From the NCBI RefSeq assembly GCF_900111615.1, contig NZ_FOHU01000011.1, positions 1-64,000 on the forward strand: a DNA stretch of 64,000 nt, in the 5' to 3' direction. The translations under genes and the position numbers were made by a program. The notes beneath the pieces are model-generated. The model did not search any database, had not been told where the DNA came from, and was given only the letters and a program-made list of their open reading frames with translations. Within the stretch, counting starts at the first letter, position 1; the number at the start of each line of letters is the position of its first letter. The DNA comes from Natronincola peptidivorans. Lineage in GTDB: Bacteria > Bacillota > Clostridia > Peptostreptococcales > Natronincolaceae. Of the stretch, positions 35,846 to 44,805 are shown piece by piece.

Positions 35846-36577
35846 TTATTCTTCTGTGGACATTTGAAAGCGCAAAAACACCTCTTTGAGTTTCTGATAG
35901 GCGCGGTAAGGGTAAGCCAGTTGTTCACCGGTATCAAAGGTTATGGTATCCCTGGAAATCTGGCGGATGTATTTGAGATTCACGTTGATAGAAGCACCGC
36001 ATCTAACGAAATATTTGTTCTGTGAGAGTAACTCAAAAAGCTCCGTGGCTGTCATGCGGACCTCCATCTTCTTCCCTTGAATGGTATGCACAAGCTGGTA
36101 GTTGTTTCGTCCGGTTTCCGTAAACACCACATCCCGAATCGCAAGGCGAGTCATACCCTCTGATGTCTTAAGGGTGACAATAGCTCGCCTATCTTTATTT
36201 ATACGTTGCATAACCCTATCCAATGCGGCAAAAATCTTCGCTTCTGCATAGGGTTTGATCAAATATTGTGCAGCTTCTACTTCAAAAGCTTCAATAGCGT
36301 GGTCTCGAGAGGTGGTAATAAATATAATCTCTCCGCTGTCATCAAGCTGCCGCAATTCTCTTGCTGCATCGGTACCCAGCATACCAGCCATATAGATATC
36401 TAGTAGCAGTATGTCAAACCCTCCATGCTCCGTCACATAAGATAACAGTTCTAAAGGGGCTGAAAAGGAATGTATTGTTATTTCATATTGTGGGTGCTCT
36501 TGTATGTACCTCGTAAGAAAGCGATGGGCGCGCTCAAGTTCTTGTAATTCGTCATCGCAGATTGCAATACTAATCAT
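35846..36577 (-). CDS. LytTR family response regulator (AgrA-like)
   Basis: 243 residues. A receiver domain occupies residues 1-120 with acidic pair D8-D9, phospho-acceptor D60 (LLLDIYMAG) and K107 (LIKPY). A LytTR DNA-binding domain fills residues ~135-238 (GMTRLAIRDVVFTETGRNNY, YFVRCGASINVNLKYIRQIS). LytTR proteins bind pairs of short direct repeats spaced about two turns, exactly what stands before the kinase and the cyclase genes. It is transcribed ahead of the kinase gene. Confidence 0.94.
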   Translation of the reverse strand: MISIAICDDELQELERAHRFLTRYIQEHPQYEITIHSFSAPLELLSYVTEHGGFDILLLDIYMAGMLGTDAARELRQLDDSGEIIFITTSRDHAIEAFEVEAAQYLIKPYAEAKIFAALDRVMQRINKDRRAIVTLKTSEGMTRLAIRDVVFTETGRNNYQLVHTIQGKKMEVRMTATELFELLSQNKYFVRCGASINVNLKYIRQISRDTITFDTGEQLAYPYRAYQKLKEVFLRFQMSTEE

Positions 36578-37027
36578 TTATCTGCCTCCCTTCATCTTTA
36601 TCATAAGGCTAAGTTGCGATTCAATTCTTCACAATTATTCATTTGAAGCTTAAAATCCGTCTCAAGCCACAAGATATTCTGGTCGAACCCTACTTTTTCT
36701 TGTCCGAACCACAATTCGTCATCAGAATTATCGCTTCTACATGAGCCGTTTATTTCATAGATTTATCATAGCTTCTTCAATTGTATCAAGATATATCTTA
36801 TAATCATATTAAAACGTTGAAATATAGAGAACTAAAGATTATATAATAGTTTTATATATCTTACTATAGTTCCCTATAACTTTTGGATGGGTGGCAAAGC
36901 GGTGGCAAGGGGTGGCAGAAAGTTTTGTATGTATGGTTCATTGCCTAGAGCAGGAGAAATACCTTTTCTCCTGCTTTCTTTACATATATTCTTTATTATT
37001 TAATATCTCTTGATTATAATTTATTGT
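36578..37027. other. left border region of the defence island
   Basis: No gene. It holds a 65-bp dyad repeat (listed), then three GTGGC-containing words in a row (GGTGGCAAAGC, GGTGGCAAGG, GGTGGCAG; 36890-36918), and a hairpin AGCAGGAGAAA/TTTCTCCTGCT (36949-36975) which probably ends the McrC transcript. The GTGGCAA words recur near 48799. Such sequences resemble recombinase-associated attachment DNA, but no integrase gene remains. Confidence 0.45.
36816..36880. repeat. 65-bp dyad repeat, left copy (island boundary)
   Basis: Begins GTTGAAATATAGAGAACTAA and ends CTATAGTTCCCTATAAC; the ends are inverted (TATAGRGAACTA versus TAGTTCCCTATA). A second copy of equal length lies at 50696-50760; 53 of 65 bases agree by my alignment. 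The pair brackets the restriction and TIR genes like att-type or MITE borders. Confidence 0.6.
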
Positions 37028-38587
37028 TTATTGAAAACCCTTGAAACACCTCTCATTTAAAAATCTAATCAAATTATCATTTCCTTTCCCAGGCATCAAT
37101 GGTATAGCTCCTACACCAAAACTACTCCCCGCTTCTTCCTCAAAAAAATCTATATTCTCATGAATTGGATTAGGATATAAGACGCAAGCAAACTTTACTC
37201 CCTTAATTGCATCCTTGTAGGTATGCATTTTGTATATGTCTCCATTTTTAAAGGTAAAGGACTCATCTTCCTTCTCCTCATCTATTACAGATTGGTCCCA
37301 TTCTATTTTCTGTATTTTAAATTTGGCATCAAATATATATCTTGCCTCACCTATTTCTAGCACAATATCTGGCCTAAGTGTCAAAGAGTAGGATGCCTTT
37401 TCCCCTTTTCTAAAGGTTCTATTGTAGGAAAGGCTTACTTCCTCATCTCGGTAAAGATATTTGATACGAATTCCATATCCAATATTTGCTCTAACCTCAT
37501 CTGTTTTAACTTTAAGTGCTGATATGGGCTCTTGTTCAATACATTTTCCAACAACATCAATCATCTTAATAAAAGTCCAAATTTCATAAAGTTGAGCAAT
37601 ATCTTTATTTTCAATAATCAGCTTGCTTTTTCTTTCATCGAATAGAATATGGATGGAGCTATATACCATATTATAAAACTTTAAAAAGTTCTTGTATCCT
37701 TCCCTTTTTTGAAGGGAGATAGAATTAAAAGGAAGATATTTCATTTGTCCTACTTCTCTTAGCATCTGATGATTATACATTTCTTCTAATTTTTCAAGCA
37801 TATATCCACAAACTATTAATAGTTGGTTTTTGTTAATAGCTAATACTTGATGAAGAACATATTCTTGAAAACACTCAATAATCTCAATACATAGGGATAT
37901 AAAGTACTTAATAAACCGATTTTCTGGCCCATCAAAACCTCTTATAACTAAAGGTTCTATTACCTGAGTAGGAAAATATTGACTTCTACTTTTATTATAA
38001 ATTGCCTGGGCTAGGGCTGTATTACCTAAGGGATTATCTCCTTGTAGTAATACTAATTGACTTGGTGAGTTCACAATGCCTTCAATAGTTTTAAACGATA
38101 TATTGGAAGCATCCCAAACATCCTTTTTAATATCTATTCGTTCTTCTCGTCGAATAGGGTTAGATACAATACTTTCAAAACTATCTTCCATGTTCTCCTT
38201 TGGGTTCATCAATATATGTTTTATAATTAGAAAAACATGATATAATACACTGCTTTCTTCTATATCTTTTATCTCAAATCGTTCATAAGTAGGAGTGTTG
38301 AAGTCAAAAGGAAGTTGAGCCATTCCTTCTACTATATCATATAACATTTTTTCGTAGTCTTTGGGGTCAATTTTACTACTAGAGACCTTAATTGACTTGC
38401 CTAGAAATTCAAAGACTCCTGTAAAGTTTTTTAGATTTAAAATTCCTGATTTGTCTGTTACCTTTCTAAAAATAAAAGGATATTGAGTTTCTGCCTGTTT
38501 TACTAACTCTTCATTTTCAAATTCAATACCATAGTCTACAAAGGATTGCAGTTCACGTCCTAGTTCTGAAAATTTTATTGTCTCCAT
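37028..38587 (-). CDS. McrC-like PD-(D/E)XK restriction component (DUF2357)
   Basis: 519 residues. N-terminal ~330 residues resemble DUF2357/McrC N-domains (beta-rich, then helical). The C-terminal nuclease core shows RPDIVL (Asp407) and FDAKFK (Asp420-Ala-Lys422), a D...DxK variant of PD-(D/E)XK. In McrBC systems this subunit cuts DNA after translocation by the AAA+ partner, whose gene ends 10 nt upstream. It is the last gene of a five-gene unit. Confidence 0.85.
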   Translation of the reverse strand: METIKFSELGRELQSFVDYGIEFENEELVKQAETQYPFIFRKVTDKSGILNLKNFTGVFEFLGKSIKVSSSKIDPKDYEKMLYDIVEGMAQLPFDFNTPTYERFEIKDIEESSVLYHVFLIIKHILMNPKENMEDSFESIVSNPIRREERIDIKKDVWDASNISFKTIEGIVNSPSQLVLLQGDNPLGNTALAQAIYNKSRSQYFPTQVIEPLVIRGFDGPENRFIKYFISLCIEIIECFQEYVLHQVLAINKNQLLIVCGYMLEKLEEMYNHQMLREVGQMKYLPFNSISLQKREGYKNFLKFYNMVYSSIHILFDERKSKLIIENKDIAQLYEIWTFIKMIDVVGKCIEQEPISALKVKTDEVRANIGYGIRIKYLYRDEEVSLSYNRTFRKGEKASYSLTLRPDIVLEIGEARYIFDAKFKIQKIEWDQSVIDEEKEDESFTFKNGDIYKMHTYKDAIKGVKFACVLYPNPIHENIDFFEEEAGSSFGVGAIPLMPGKGNDNLIRFLNERCFKGFQ

Positions 38588-38597
38588 ATATATTCAC

Positions 38598-41366
38598 CTA
38601 TTCAATAAAGCTAACAAATCCATTATCTTTTAGCAAGATAAGCATTCTATATAACTTTACAGCTGTTTTTTTGAATCGAATCTCATGCTTCGCAAACTGA
38701 GATTTTAATATTTCCTCTGTCATACTTTCTTCTTTTAACTTAGCACTAATATATTGTTGGTCTACTGGCTGCAAGTGCACTTTTTTTATTAAATCGTTGA
38801 TCTCCCATCCAAAACAGTATGCTAAAAGTTCAGTAAGTGGAGCCTCAAGTTTTCTACGATTACCATACATTTTTGGTAGAATTCTTTGGATGATTTGATA
38901 ATCTAATGCCTTCAATGGTTCAAAGTAGTCAGTTTTTCTCGCATTAGTAAGATAATATAAAACCTCATCTACAACACGATATCCGAAATGTAAATTATAC
39001 TTTTTAAGGATATTATTAATATTAACAATATGTTCAAAACATTTTTTTGAATCACTATCTAGATTAAATTGTTTCTCGATAAGTTTATTATGGTATTGAA
39101 AATCATCTGTAAAACCAGAAACGAATTCAGAGTCTGCATAAACATGTATATCATTTTCATTTTGTTCATTTTCCCATAACATTTCTCCATAATAATTTAA
39201 ATCAACTTCGTTAAATTCAATTACATTACCTCTATCTAGCACTTTAGGACTAAACATATATGTAGTTTCATCAACATTGACTGTTCCAGTAAAATAAATA
39301 TTAAAGGGTATCTCTAATCTAGCTGGAATAATATATTCCTTGCCATCTTCATCTACATATAACACTTCCTCTTCACAATCATGAAGCTTAATACTTTCAC
39401 TTCTCACCTCTCCATCCAACCCTATTCTTCTACTTTCTAAACAACTCAAAAAATCAGAAAAATAATATTCCACTTTCGCTAGATTCATTTCATCTAGTAT
39501 AACAAAGTAGGGCTTGTTTTTATCTTCCTTTGCTCTTAACATTAATTTTAAAAGCTCAGTCGCCTGATATTTTTCGGTAATAGGATTGAAAAAACCTAAA
39601 AGACTTCTATTATCCACCCAGTCAGGACGAACGGATATAAAGGCATATCGGCTGCTGCGGGTTTTCACTTTCTTTTTTTCAGTGCTTACATGCTTAAATA
39701 CAATAACATCCTTATCATCTTCCTTTTCAAAGGAAATCTTTATGTATCCATCCAAGCTACAATTATTTTTTATATACTCCCCTATTTTTCCTGTTAAAGA
39801 TAGTTGCCTATAATCGCCTTTAGGTGCATTGTATATTCGACACTCGTCTTGTATGTCAATAAATTTTACTGTTACATGCTTGGATGAACCTTCATTAGGT
39901 AGATCTAATAATTTCGCATACTTCTGCGGGATTATAAGCTGTTTGTACTTTAAGTTATATGGCTGAATTTTATATATAAAACTAAAAGGGTCATCATCTA
40001 CTTCAGCTACATCATCCACTGTTTTTTCCTCATCTGGGCACATATATTCAGCAAAGAATTGTGCAATCTTTGTTTTGCCTGTTCCTGAAATACCTGATAA
40101 TATAACAAAGGGCTTTGACATTAAACAGATTATATAATTATGCAAAACATCCTCATCAAATTTAAATCCTCTTGCTGCCACATAATCAGCAAATGTATAT
40201 TTCATTTTTTCACTTCCTTGTTTATTATAGCGGGAATTCTCTAACATACTTTTTATAAATTTAAACCCCAACTTACTTATCTCAAATATGACATAGGAAC
40301 CCATCACCGCATTTTCATTGATTAGTCCCACCTTGCTTTTAAAGTTTTCTCCTCTATAGTACACAGGTTTATCTACTTTAATCAGCCAATCAATACCAAT
40401 CCTTTGTCTCCAGTTATTTTCTCCTATAGCTATATATTTATTAGGATCCGTTTCTTCAAAAAATTCTCTTGTAACCTTTCCAATTCCTAAAAATCCCTTA
40501 TCTCCTGTATATGCTATGACGTAATCTCCTAAAGCTATTTGTTTCATGACATTTACATTTCGAGTAATATCATTTGCTTTCTGTATACCTATTTCATACT
40601 GCATGGAAGCTACACCAATTTCCTTGCTCTTCATCCAAACCTCTTGATATTTTGCATAGTAAGTATTAAATAGCCAATACCTTCTATCTTGGTTTTCCAT
40701 TTCTGTTATGTTAGTTTTGTCGTATAGCCATTCTAATTGAAAAACTATTTCCGCAATCTCAAAACTAGCATCTACCCAAGACAATACCTCTGCCTTTGAA
40801 ATAATTCTGCCTATTCTTAACCATGAACCTGAGTTTTCCTTTGTTTCTATGATCATTTCTTGATGTTTATTTGTATCCTTGATAAAAGCCTCCAGTGGTA
40901 TAGTCTTATCCTCTACTGCACTAGTGCTTCCAGAAATCCATACGCTATATTGCTTTATATCAATGTCGAACTTTTGAGCCCATTCCTTCACATATTTAAC
41001 CCATTCATTATGTTGTTCCACGTTATTCGTTGAATTCTCGGATTTATAATCATGCCACTCTAGATAAACCCTCAAACTACTGACATTGATCATTGCAGCT
41101 ATACAGGAGGCAGATTTTTCTCGGCCTTTCGTTTTAATCCGTGTCCAGAATCTTTGTCTCAAACTTCCACTATTTTGCCAACTTTCTGTCGGCTCTACAA
41201 TAAATTTGTCTCCTAGCTTGGGATATACATTATTCTGTATTAAATCCTTCCATTGATTCCACGCAGTCTGATATTCATTTCTTACCTGATCAGAATCCGG
41301 TTGGTCTGTCCGGTATTTAAATGATTCTCTATCAAATACATTGAAAATTTCTTCAGACACTCTCAT
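38598..41366 (-). CDS. McrB-like AAA+ ATPase/GTPase with N-terminal EVE/PUA-like domain
   Basis: 922 residues. Residues 1-110 are a HI_0552-like domain (WKDLIQNNVYPKLGDKFIVE); ~225-370 is an EVE/PUA-like module (GDYVIAYTGDKGFLGIGKVT). Walker A is GISGTGKT (425-432), Walker B is YFVILDEMNLAK (620-), and the McrB signature region reads TGTVNVDETTYMFSPKVLDR (NxxD form). About 110 extra residues sit between Walker A and B (KLLDLPNEGSSKHVTVKF...), perhaps a B3/EcoRII-N-like insertion. The type IV assignment is firm; the modified base recognised is unknown. EVE/PUA folds usually bind modified cytosine. Confidence 0.9.
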   Translation of the reverse strand: MRVSEEIFNVFDRESFKYRTDQPDSDQVRNEYQTAWNQWKDLIQNNVYPKLGDKFIVEPTESWQNSGSLRQRFWTRIKTKGREKSASCIAAMINVSSLRVYLEWHDYKSENSTNNVEQHNEWVKYVKEWAQKFDIDIKQYSVWISGSTSAVEDKTIPLEAFIKDTNKHQEMIIETKENSGSWLRIGRIISKAEVLSWVDASFEIAEIVFQLEWLYDKTNITEMENQDRRYWLFNTYYAKYQEVWMKSKEIGVASMQYEIGIQKANDITRNVNVMKQIALGDYVIAYTGDKGFLGIGKVTREFFEETDPNKYIAIGENNWRQRIGIDWLIKVDKPVYYRGENFKSKVGLINENAVMGSYVIFEISKLGFKFIKSMLENSRYNKQGSEKMKYTFADYVAARGFKFDEDVLHNYIICLMSKPFVILSGISGTGKTKIAQFFAEYMCPDEEKTVDDVAEVDDDPFSFIYKIQPYNLKYKQLIIPQKYAKLLDLPNEGSSKHVTVKFIDIQDECRIYNAPKGDYRQLSLTGKIGEYIKNNCSLDGYIKISFEKEDDKDVIVFKHVSTEKKKVKTRSSRYAFISVRPDWVDNRSLLGFFNPITEKYQATELLKLMLRAKEDKNKPYFVILDEMNLAKVEYYFSDFLSCLESRRIGLDGEVRSESIKLHDCEEEVLYVDEDGKEYIIPARLEIPFNIYFTGTVNVDETTYMFSPKVLDRGNVIEFNEVDLNYYGEMLWENEQNENDIHVYADSEFVSGFTDDFQYHNKLIEKQFNLDSDSKKCFEHIVNINNILKKYNLHFGYRVVDEVLYYLTNARKTDYFEPLKALDYQIIQRILPKMYGNRRKLEAPLTELLAYCFGWEINDLIKKVHLQPVDQQYISAKLKEESMTEEILKSQFAKHEIRFKKTAVKLYRMLILLKDNGFVSFIE

Positions 41367-41451
41367 AACTTATCCCTCATTCCCTTTTATAAGTTCATAA
41401 TAAGTATATATAAAGCATATTTCTATATCTTTCAGATTTAAGCCTACTACA

Positions 41452-43272
41452 TTATAATTCCACAATCCCACTTTGCAGCAGCACTTCATATGTACCATCC
41501 AGCATTGGATCATCAGGCACATAGATAATCAGTCCATCCCTACCTCGTGTTAATAAAACCCGATAGCTATTTATCCTTAATTGATTAGGATCCTTAGCTT
41601 TAGCACCACTTTGCTGAAATCTTCTCCAATTGCTACCCTGCCAAAGCATATCTTCCCCCCAGCAAATAATTGGTATGTCCAATTCCAAACCTTGACAAGC
41701 AAACTCTGTTGCCACCCTATCTAAGTTGCAGCAGGAGAGTTGACTATCATCCCCATCATTGAACCAAGGCCCAACCTTTAACTGTTTCGTGGTATTGTAG
41801 GTATTGTCCACACGGAACTTAGGTAATACTCTTGCCTTTGAAGAAGCTAACAAGCCATAACGCTTCTCCTTAATACCTGAGTATCTGTTTTTACAGTACC
41901 TTTTAGCTTTATTTAAGTCTCTCGTCACATACATATTGAAATCTTCAGAAATGATCTTTTCTGCTAACTTCTTAGGTCCTTTAATATTTCCTTTTAAAAG
42001 TTCATTGGCCCATAAGGTGACATCCTCTGCAAGATGAGATCTTAATGTAATGTTTAAATCTAAACTATCCTCTTCGATGACTTCTACTACTTCTTTAAAG
42101 ATATGGGATATCTTACTGGGACACACAACTTTCCAGTTGTTTTTACTCCTTTGTAACGCTTCCCTCCACTGGATCATACCAGCCTCTTCCCCATTATGGA
42201 TCTCCTGTCCTTCTCCAATCAGGCCGAGAAATACCGTCCATTCTGGTATCCTATCAGCAATATCAATAATTAAATCAGGCTCTGAAGCATTTGTCCTATG
42301 TTTTTGTTGCACATGTTCTTTGTCCCAAGCCCTTTGGGCCTCATCAAATACGACAATATGCTCTTTAGAGATACCTCTTTTTTCTATGCCGTAATGCTTA
42401 ATATAGTTTCTAAGGGGCTGTACAAAAACCTTGTTTCCTAAAGCATGTTGTAATACCTCTACTAAAGGTCCATTTCCTGATAGAAAAATAGATTGTTTTG
42501 CAGTATCCTCTTTCATCCCTTCATAGACAAACTGAAGTCCTAAAAGGGTTTTCCCTGCCCCCGGCACCCCTGTTACTAGGGCTAAAACCCGTTCATTTTT
42601 TTCTTTTGCTTCTTTGGCTATAGTCTTTAGAACCTCAACCGCTTCAGGTATGCCAGCACTATTTGCTCTCCTGATAGCAGGCAAAGCTTCTTTTTGATAT
42701 ATTTTTCTAGCTGCTTGCACCAAGGTGGGTAGAGGTACGTAGTCAGAAGCTAACCATTTTTCTGGATCATAATTGATGCCATCACGGTTTAAGGCATCAA
42801 TGACTACACCCATCCTATCCGGTGAACAGGCCTTCACTGGTCCGAAATTTTTCAATTTGCCTTGTGTTTTTGTAGGTATTAATAGGGGAGTTATGTCCAT
42901 GGCATGGGAGAATTCATGATAATGTTTAAGATCTCTTCCGTAGGCTGCAGTTTGATCTATGTCAGCTCTAGTAATCCTATCCTTCTGTTTGAATTCAACA
43001 ACTACAACTTGCTGATGCATTAATATAATCACATCTGGTCTTCTCCCCCCCTCATGGGGCAATTGATATTCAAAACTAAGGTAATAGGCTTTGTCTTTAT
43101 ATTGCGAAAGGTTAGATATCAATTGATGGTGAGAATCAGCCCAAGCCTCTACCTGGGCTTTACTTGGCTCTTCATGACATAGCAATCTATAATTCATTAT
43201 CATTTCATCTAGCCACTGGTTTTTAGGTAAGGTTAGAAATTCATAGATAAACCCTTTATAGCAACAGTTCAT
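41452..43272 (-). CDS. PD-(D/E)XK nuclease fused to DUF2075 SF1 helicase
   Basis: 606 residues. Residues ~60-110 carry a nuclease core (GRRPDVIIL Asp80, VVVVEFKQ Glu93-x-Lys95). The helicase follows: Walker A GVPGAGKT (235-242), motif II VVFDEAQRAW (310-313), motif III LGLIGEGQEI, motif VI YRVLLTRGRDG. DUF2075 enzymes of this form often stand in restriction and other defence loci. It starts 14 nt after the HNH gene and is 85 nt before the McrB-like gene. Confidence 0.88.
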   Translation of the reverse strand: MNCCYKGFIYEFLTLPKNQWLDEMIMNYRLLCHEEPSKAQVEAWADSHHQLISNLSQYKDKAYYLSFEYQLPHEGGRRPDVIILMHQQVVVVEFKQKDRITRADIDQTAAYGRDLKHYHEFSHAMDITPLLIPTKTQGKLKNFGPVKACSPDRMGVVIDALNRDGINYDPEKWLASDYVPLPTLVQAARKIYQKEALPAIRRANSAGIPEAVEVLKTIAKEAKEKNERVLALVTGVPGAGKTLLGLQFVYEGMKEDTAKQSIFLSGNGPLVEVLQHALGNKVFVQPLRNYIKHYGIEKRGISKEHIVVFDEAQRAWDKEHVQQKHRTNASEPDLIIDIADRIPEWTVFLGLIGEGQEIHNGEEAGMIQWREALQRSKNNWKVVCPSKISHIFKEVVEVIEEDSLDLNITLRSHLAEDVTLWANELLKGNIKGPKKLAEKIISEDFNMYVTRDLNKAKRYCKNRYSGIKEKRYGLLASSKARVLPKFRVDNTYNTTKQLKVGPWFNDGDDSQLSCCNLDRVATEFACQGLELDIPIICWGEDMLWQGSNWRRFQQSGAKAKDPNQLRINSYRVLLTRGRDGLIIYVPDDPMLDGTYEVLLQSGIVEL

Positions 43273-43286
43273 TTTATTAAACTCCT

Positions 43287-44198
43287 TTACTGAGCTTGAT
43301 TTTCTCTATGCCACTTTATATAGGGTAACTGCTCCTTCTTGAAAGGAAGTCTTATTTCCTTACTGATATTTAATAGTCTATATTCCTTCTCTTTTATCCT
43401 ATTTGAAATGATGATCCTGCCATCATCCTGGAAGGTTATCAGCCCTTTATCAAAGAGGGCATCATGAGTAGGACATAATAGTATTCCATTGTGTACATCC
43501 AATCGTTCTATGTCACTACAATCTTTCCATGGCTTACAATGGCTAGCGATTAATAATTCTTTTATTGCAAGACCACAAATGGCACATTCCCTTGTATTAG
43601 CCAGTAGTTTATTTCGAAATAACCCTTGACCAATTCTTGATTTTCTTATTCCTGCTTTCTCTGTTTCATCCATAAATCTGTTTAGGAGATCGTCTACCTC
43701 TTTGATATAATCCTTCTCTTCTCTAGACAAATCTGCAGTGAGTTGAATATGATTCTTAGCTTGCGCTAAGCCCAACAAATATTCTCCAAGAGGGTTTTCT
43801 ATCTCAAATAGATATCCCTGGTTCCCTCTTCCTCCAGTGGTAAAGGGAGAGTACATGCCAGGACATAGGGGTAAAATCTCTTCTATGTACAGGTTGATAT
43901 CGATAGGCTTGTCTAAAACGTTATATTCTGCATGAACAAGCCACCCTTCCTTTTCCCATAGATTGACACTGTCTAAGGCAGCCGGTCTATTGGCATCGAT
44001 ACAGTTACTTTTAGCAATATTCACTGAAACCAAGTTTCTTTTATACATGCTAAAAATGATGTCTCCTTCTTTAACCTTTGTCATATTGGTCCAATGATAA
44101 ATCGCTTTCCCAGATTTTGTCCGTTTAGGGGCCCAAAGATAACCGCCTACTCGCTCTTCATGATAGGTCTTGTTTTGAAAAACAATATAATAAGCCAT
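43287..44198 (-). CDS. HNH endonuclease with EVE/PUA-like N-terminus
   Basis: 303 residues. The N-terminal ~130 residues (MAYYIVFQNKTYHEERVGGY, VKEGDIIFSMYKRNLVSVNI) look like an EVE/PUA-like base-reading fold. The C-terminal HNH core is CAICGL...LLIASHCKPWKDC, VHNGILLCPTHDALFDKGLI, complete with zinc Cys, His and Asn. This pairing is known in type IV-like restriction enzymes acting on modified DNA. It begins one base before the Nudix stop (TAATG), so the two are translationally coupled. Confidence 0.9.
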   Translation of the reverse strand: MAYYIVFQNKTYHEERVGGYLWAPKRTKSGKAIYHWTNMTKVKEGDIIFSMYKRNLVSVNIAKSNCIDANRPAALDSVNLWEKEGWLVHAEYNVLDKPIDINLYIEEILPLCPGMYSPFTTGGRGNQGYLFEIENPLGEYLLGLAQAKNHIQLTADLSREEKDYIKEVDDLLNRFMDETEKAGIRKSRIGQGLFRNKLLANTRECAICGLAIKELLIASHCKPWKDCSDIERLDVHNGILLCPTHDALFDKGLITFQDDGRIIISNRIKEKEYRLLNISKEIRLPFKKEQLPYIKWHRENQAQ

Positions 44199-44596
44199 TA
44201 TAGTTCCTCCTTTAACCTTTTTATCAATGGTATATCCGCAGGGGCAAAATCGAATCCATCCAACTCATTAACAGTAACCCACTTTACATCGCCATGAACA
44301 GATAATTTCACTTTGCCTCTAACCATTCTACAGAAGTAGGCTAACAGTTTGATTTCACCTGTAGCATATTTATAAATGCTTTCAGCAAAAAAATCCCCTA
44401 CTTCGATTTCAATATCTAATTCTTCTTGAATTTCCCTCTTTAAACATTGTTGGGGGGTTTCGCCTTTTTCCAGTTTTCCCCCTGGAAATTCCCACTTCCC
44501 CTGAAGCTTTTCTCCTTGTCCTCTTTGAGCAATTAGTATCAGATCATCTCTTATAATAATTGCTGCTGTCACTTCCTTCATTATCATCACGTCCAT
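44198..44596 (-). CDS. Nudix hydrolase (MutT-like)
   Basis: 132 residues with a canonical Nudix box GGKLEKGETPQQCLKREIQE then EL (G40x5E46x7REIQEEL). The small size and the GKWEFPGGK sequence fit MutT/8-oxo-dGTP or CTP pyrophosphohydrolases. It heads the five-gene restriction unit and overlaps the HNH gene, so it may clean or alter the nucleotide pool, or degrade modified phage nucleotides, in concert with the nucleases. The latter is inference. Confidence 0.92.
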   Translation of the reverse strand: MDVMIMKEVTAAIIIRDDLILIAQRGQGEKLQGKWEFPGGKLEKGETPQQCLKREIQEELDIEIEVGDFFAESIYKYATGEIKLLAYFCRMVRGKVKLSVHGDVKWVTVNELDGFDFAPADIPLIKRLKEEL

Positions 44597-44667
44597 TACT
44601 TTAGTTTAGAATTATCGATCTATAGTTTTTAAAAAGCACACTCATGTAAAGTAGTCACCATTTGATA

Positions 44668-44778
44668 TCACCCAATCTTCCAATTAGCTACAGGTAGGGT
44701 CCCATTTATTTGCTGATATTTAAGTAATAACTCTTTCTCTTTTTCTTCGGGATTATCACATGCAAAATACCCTATAGC
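44668..44778 (-). pseudogene. coding remnant, C-terminal end of an unknown protein
   Basis: A minus-strand frame without start reads AIGYFACDNPEEKEKELLLK then YQQINGTLPVANWKIG and stops. It is coding-like in composition. It lies between the two operons of the island, so an additional gene has been lost here. Confidence 0.4.
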
Positions 44779-44805
44779 CTAACTTATCTTAATTGACTAT
44801 TTCTT

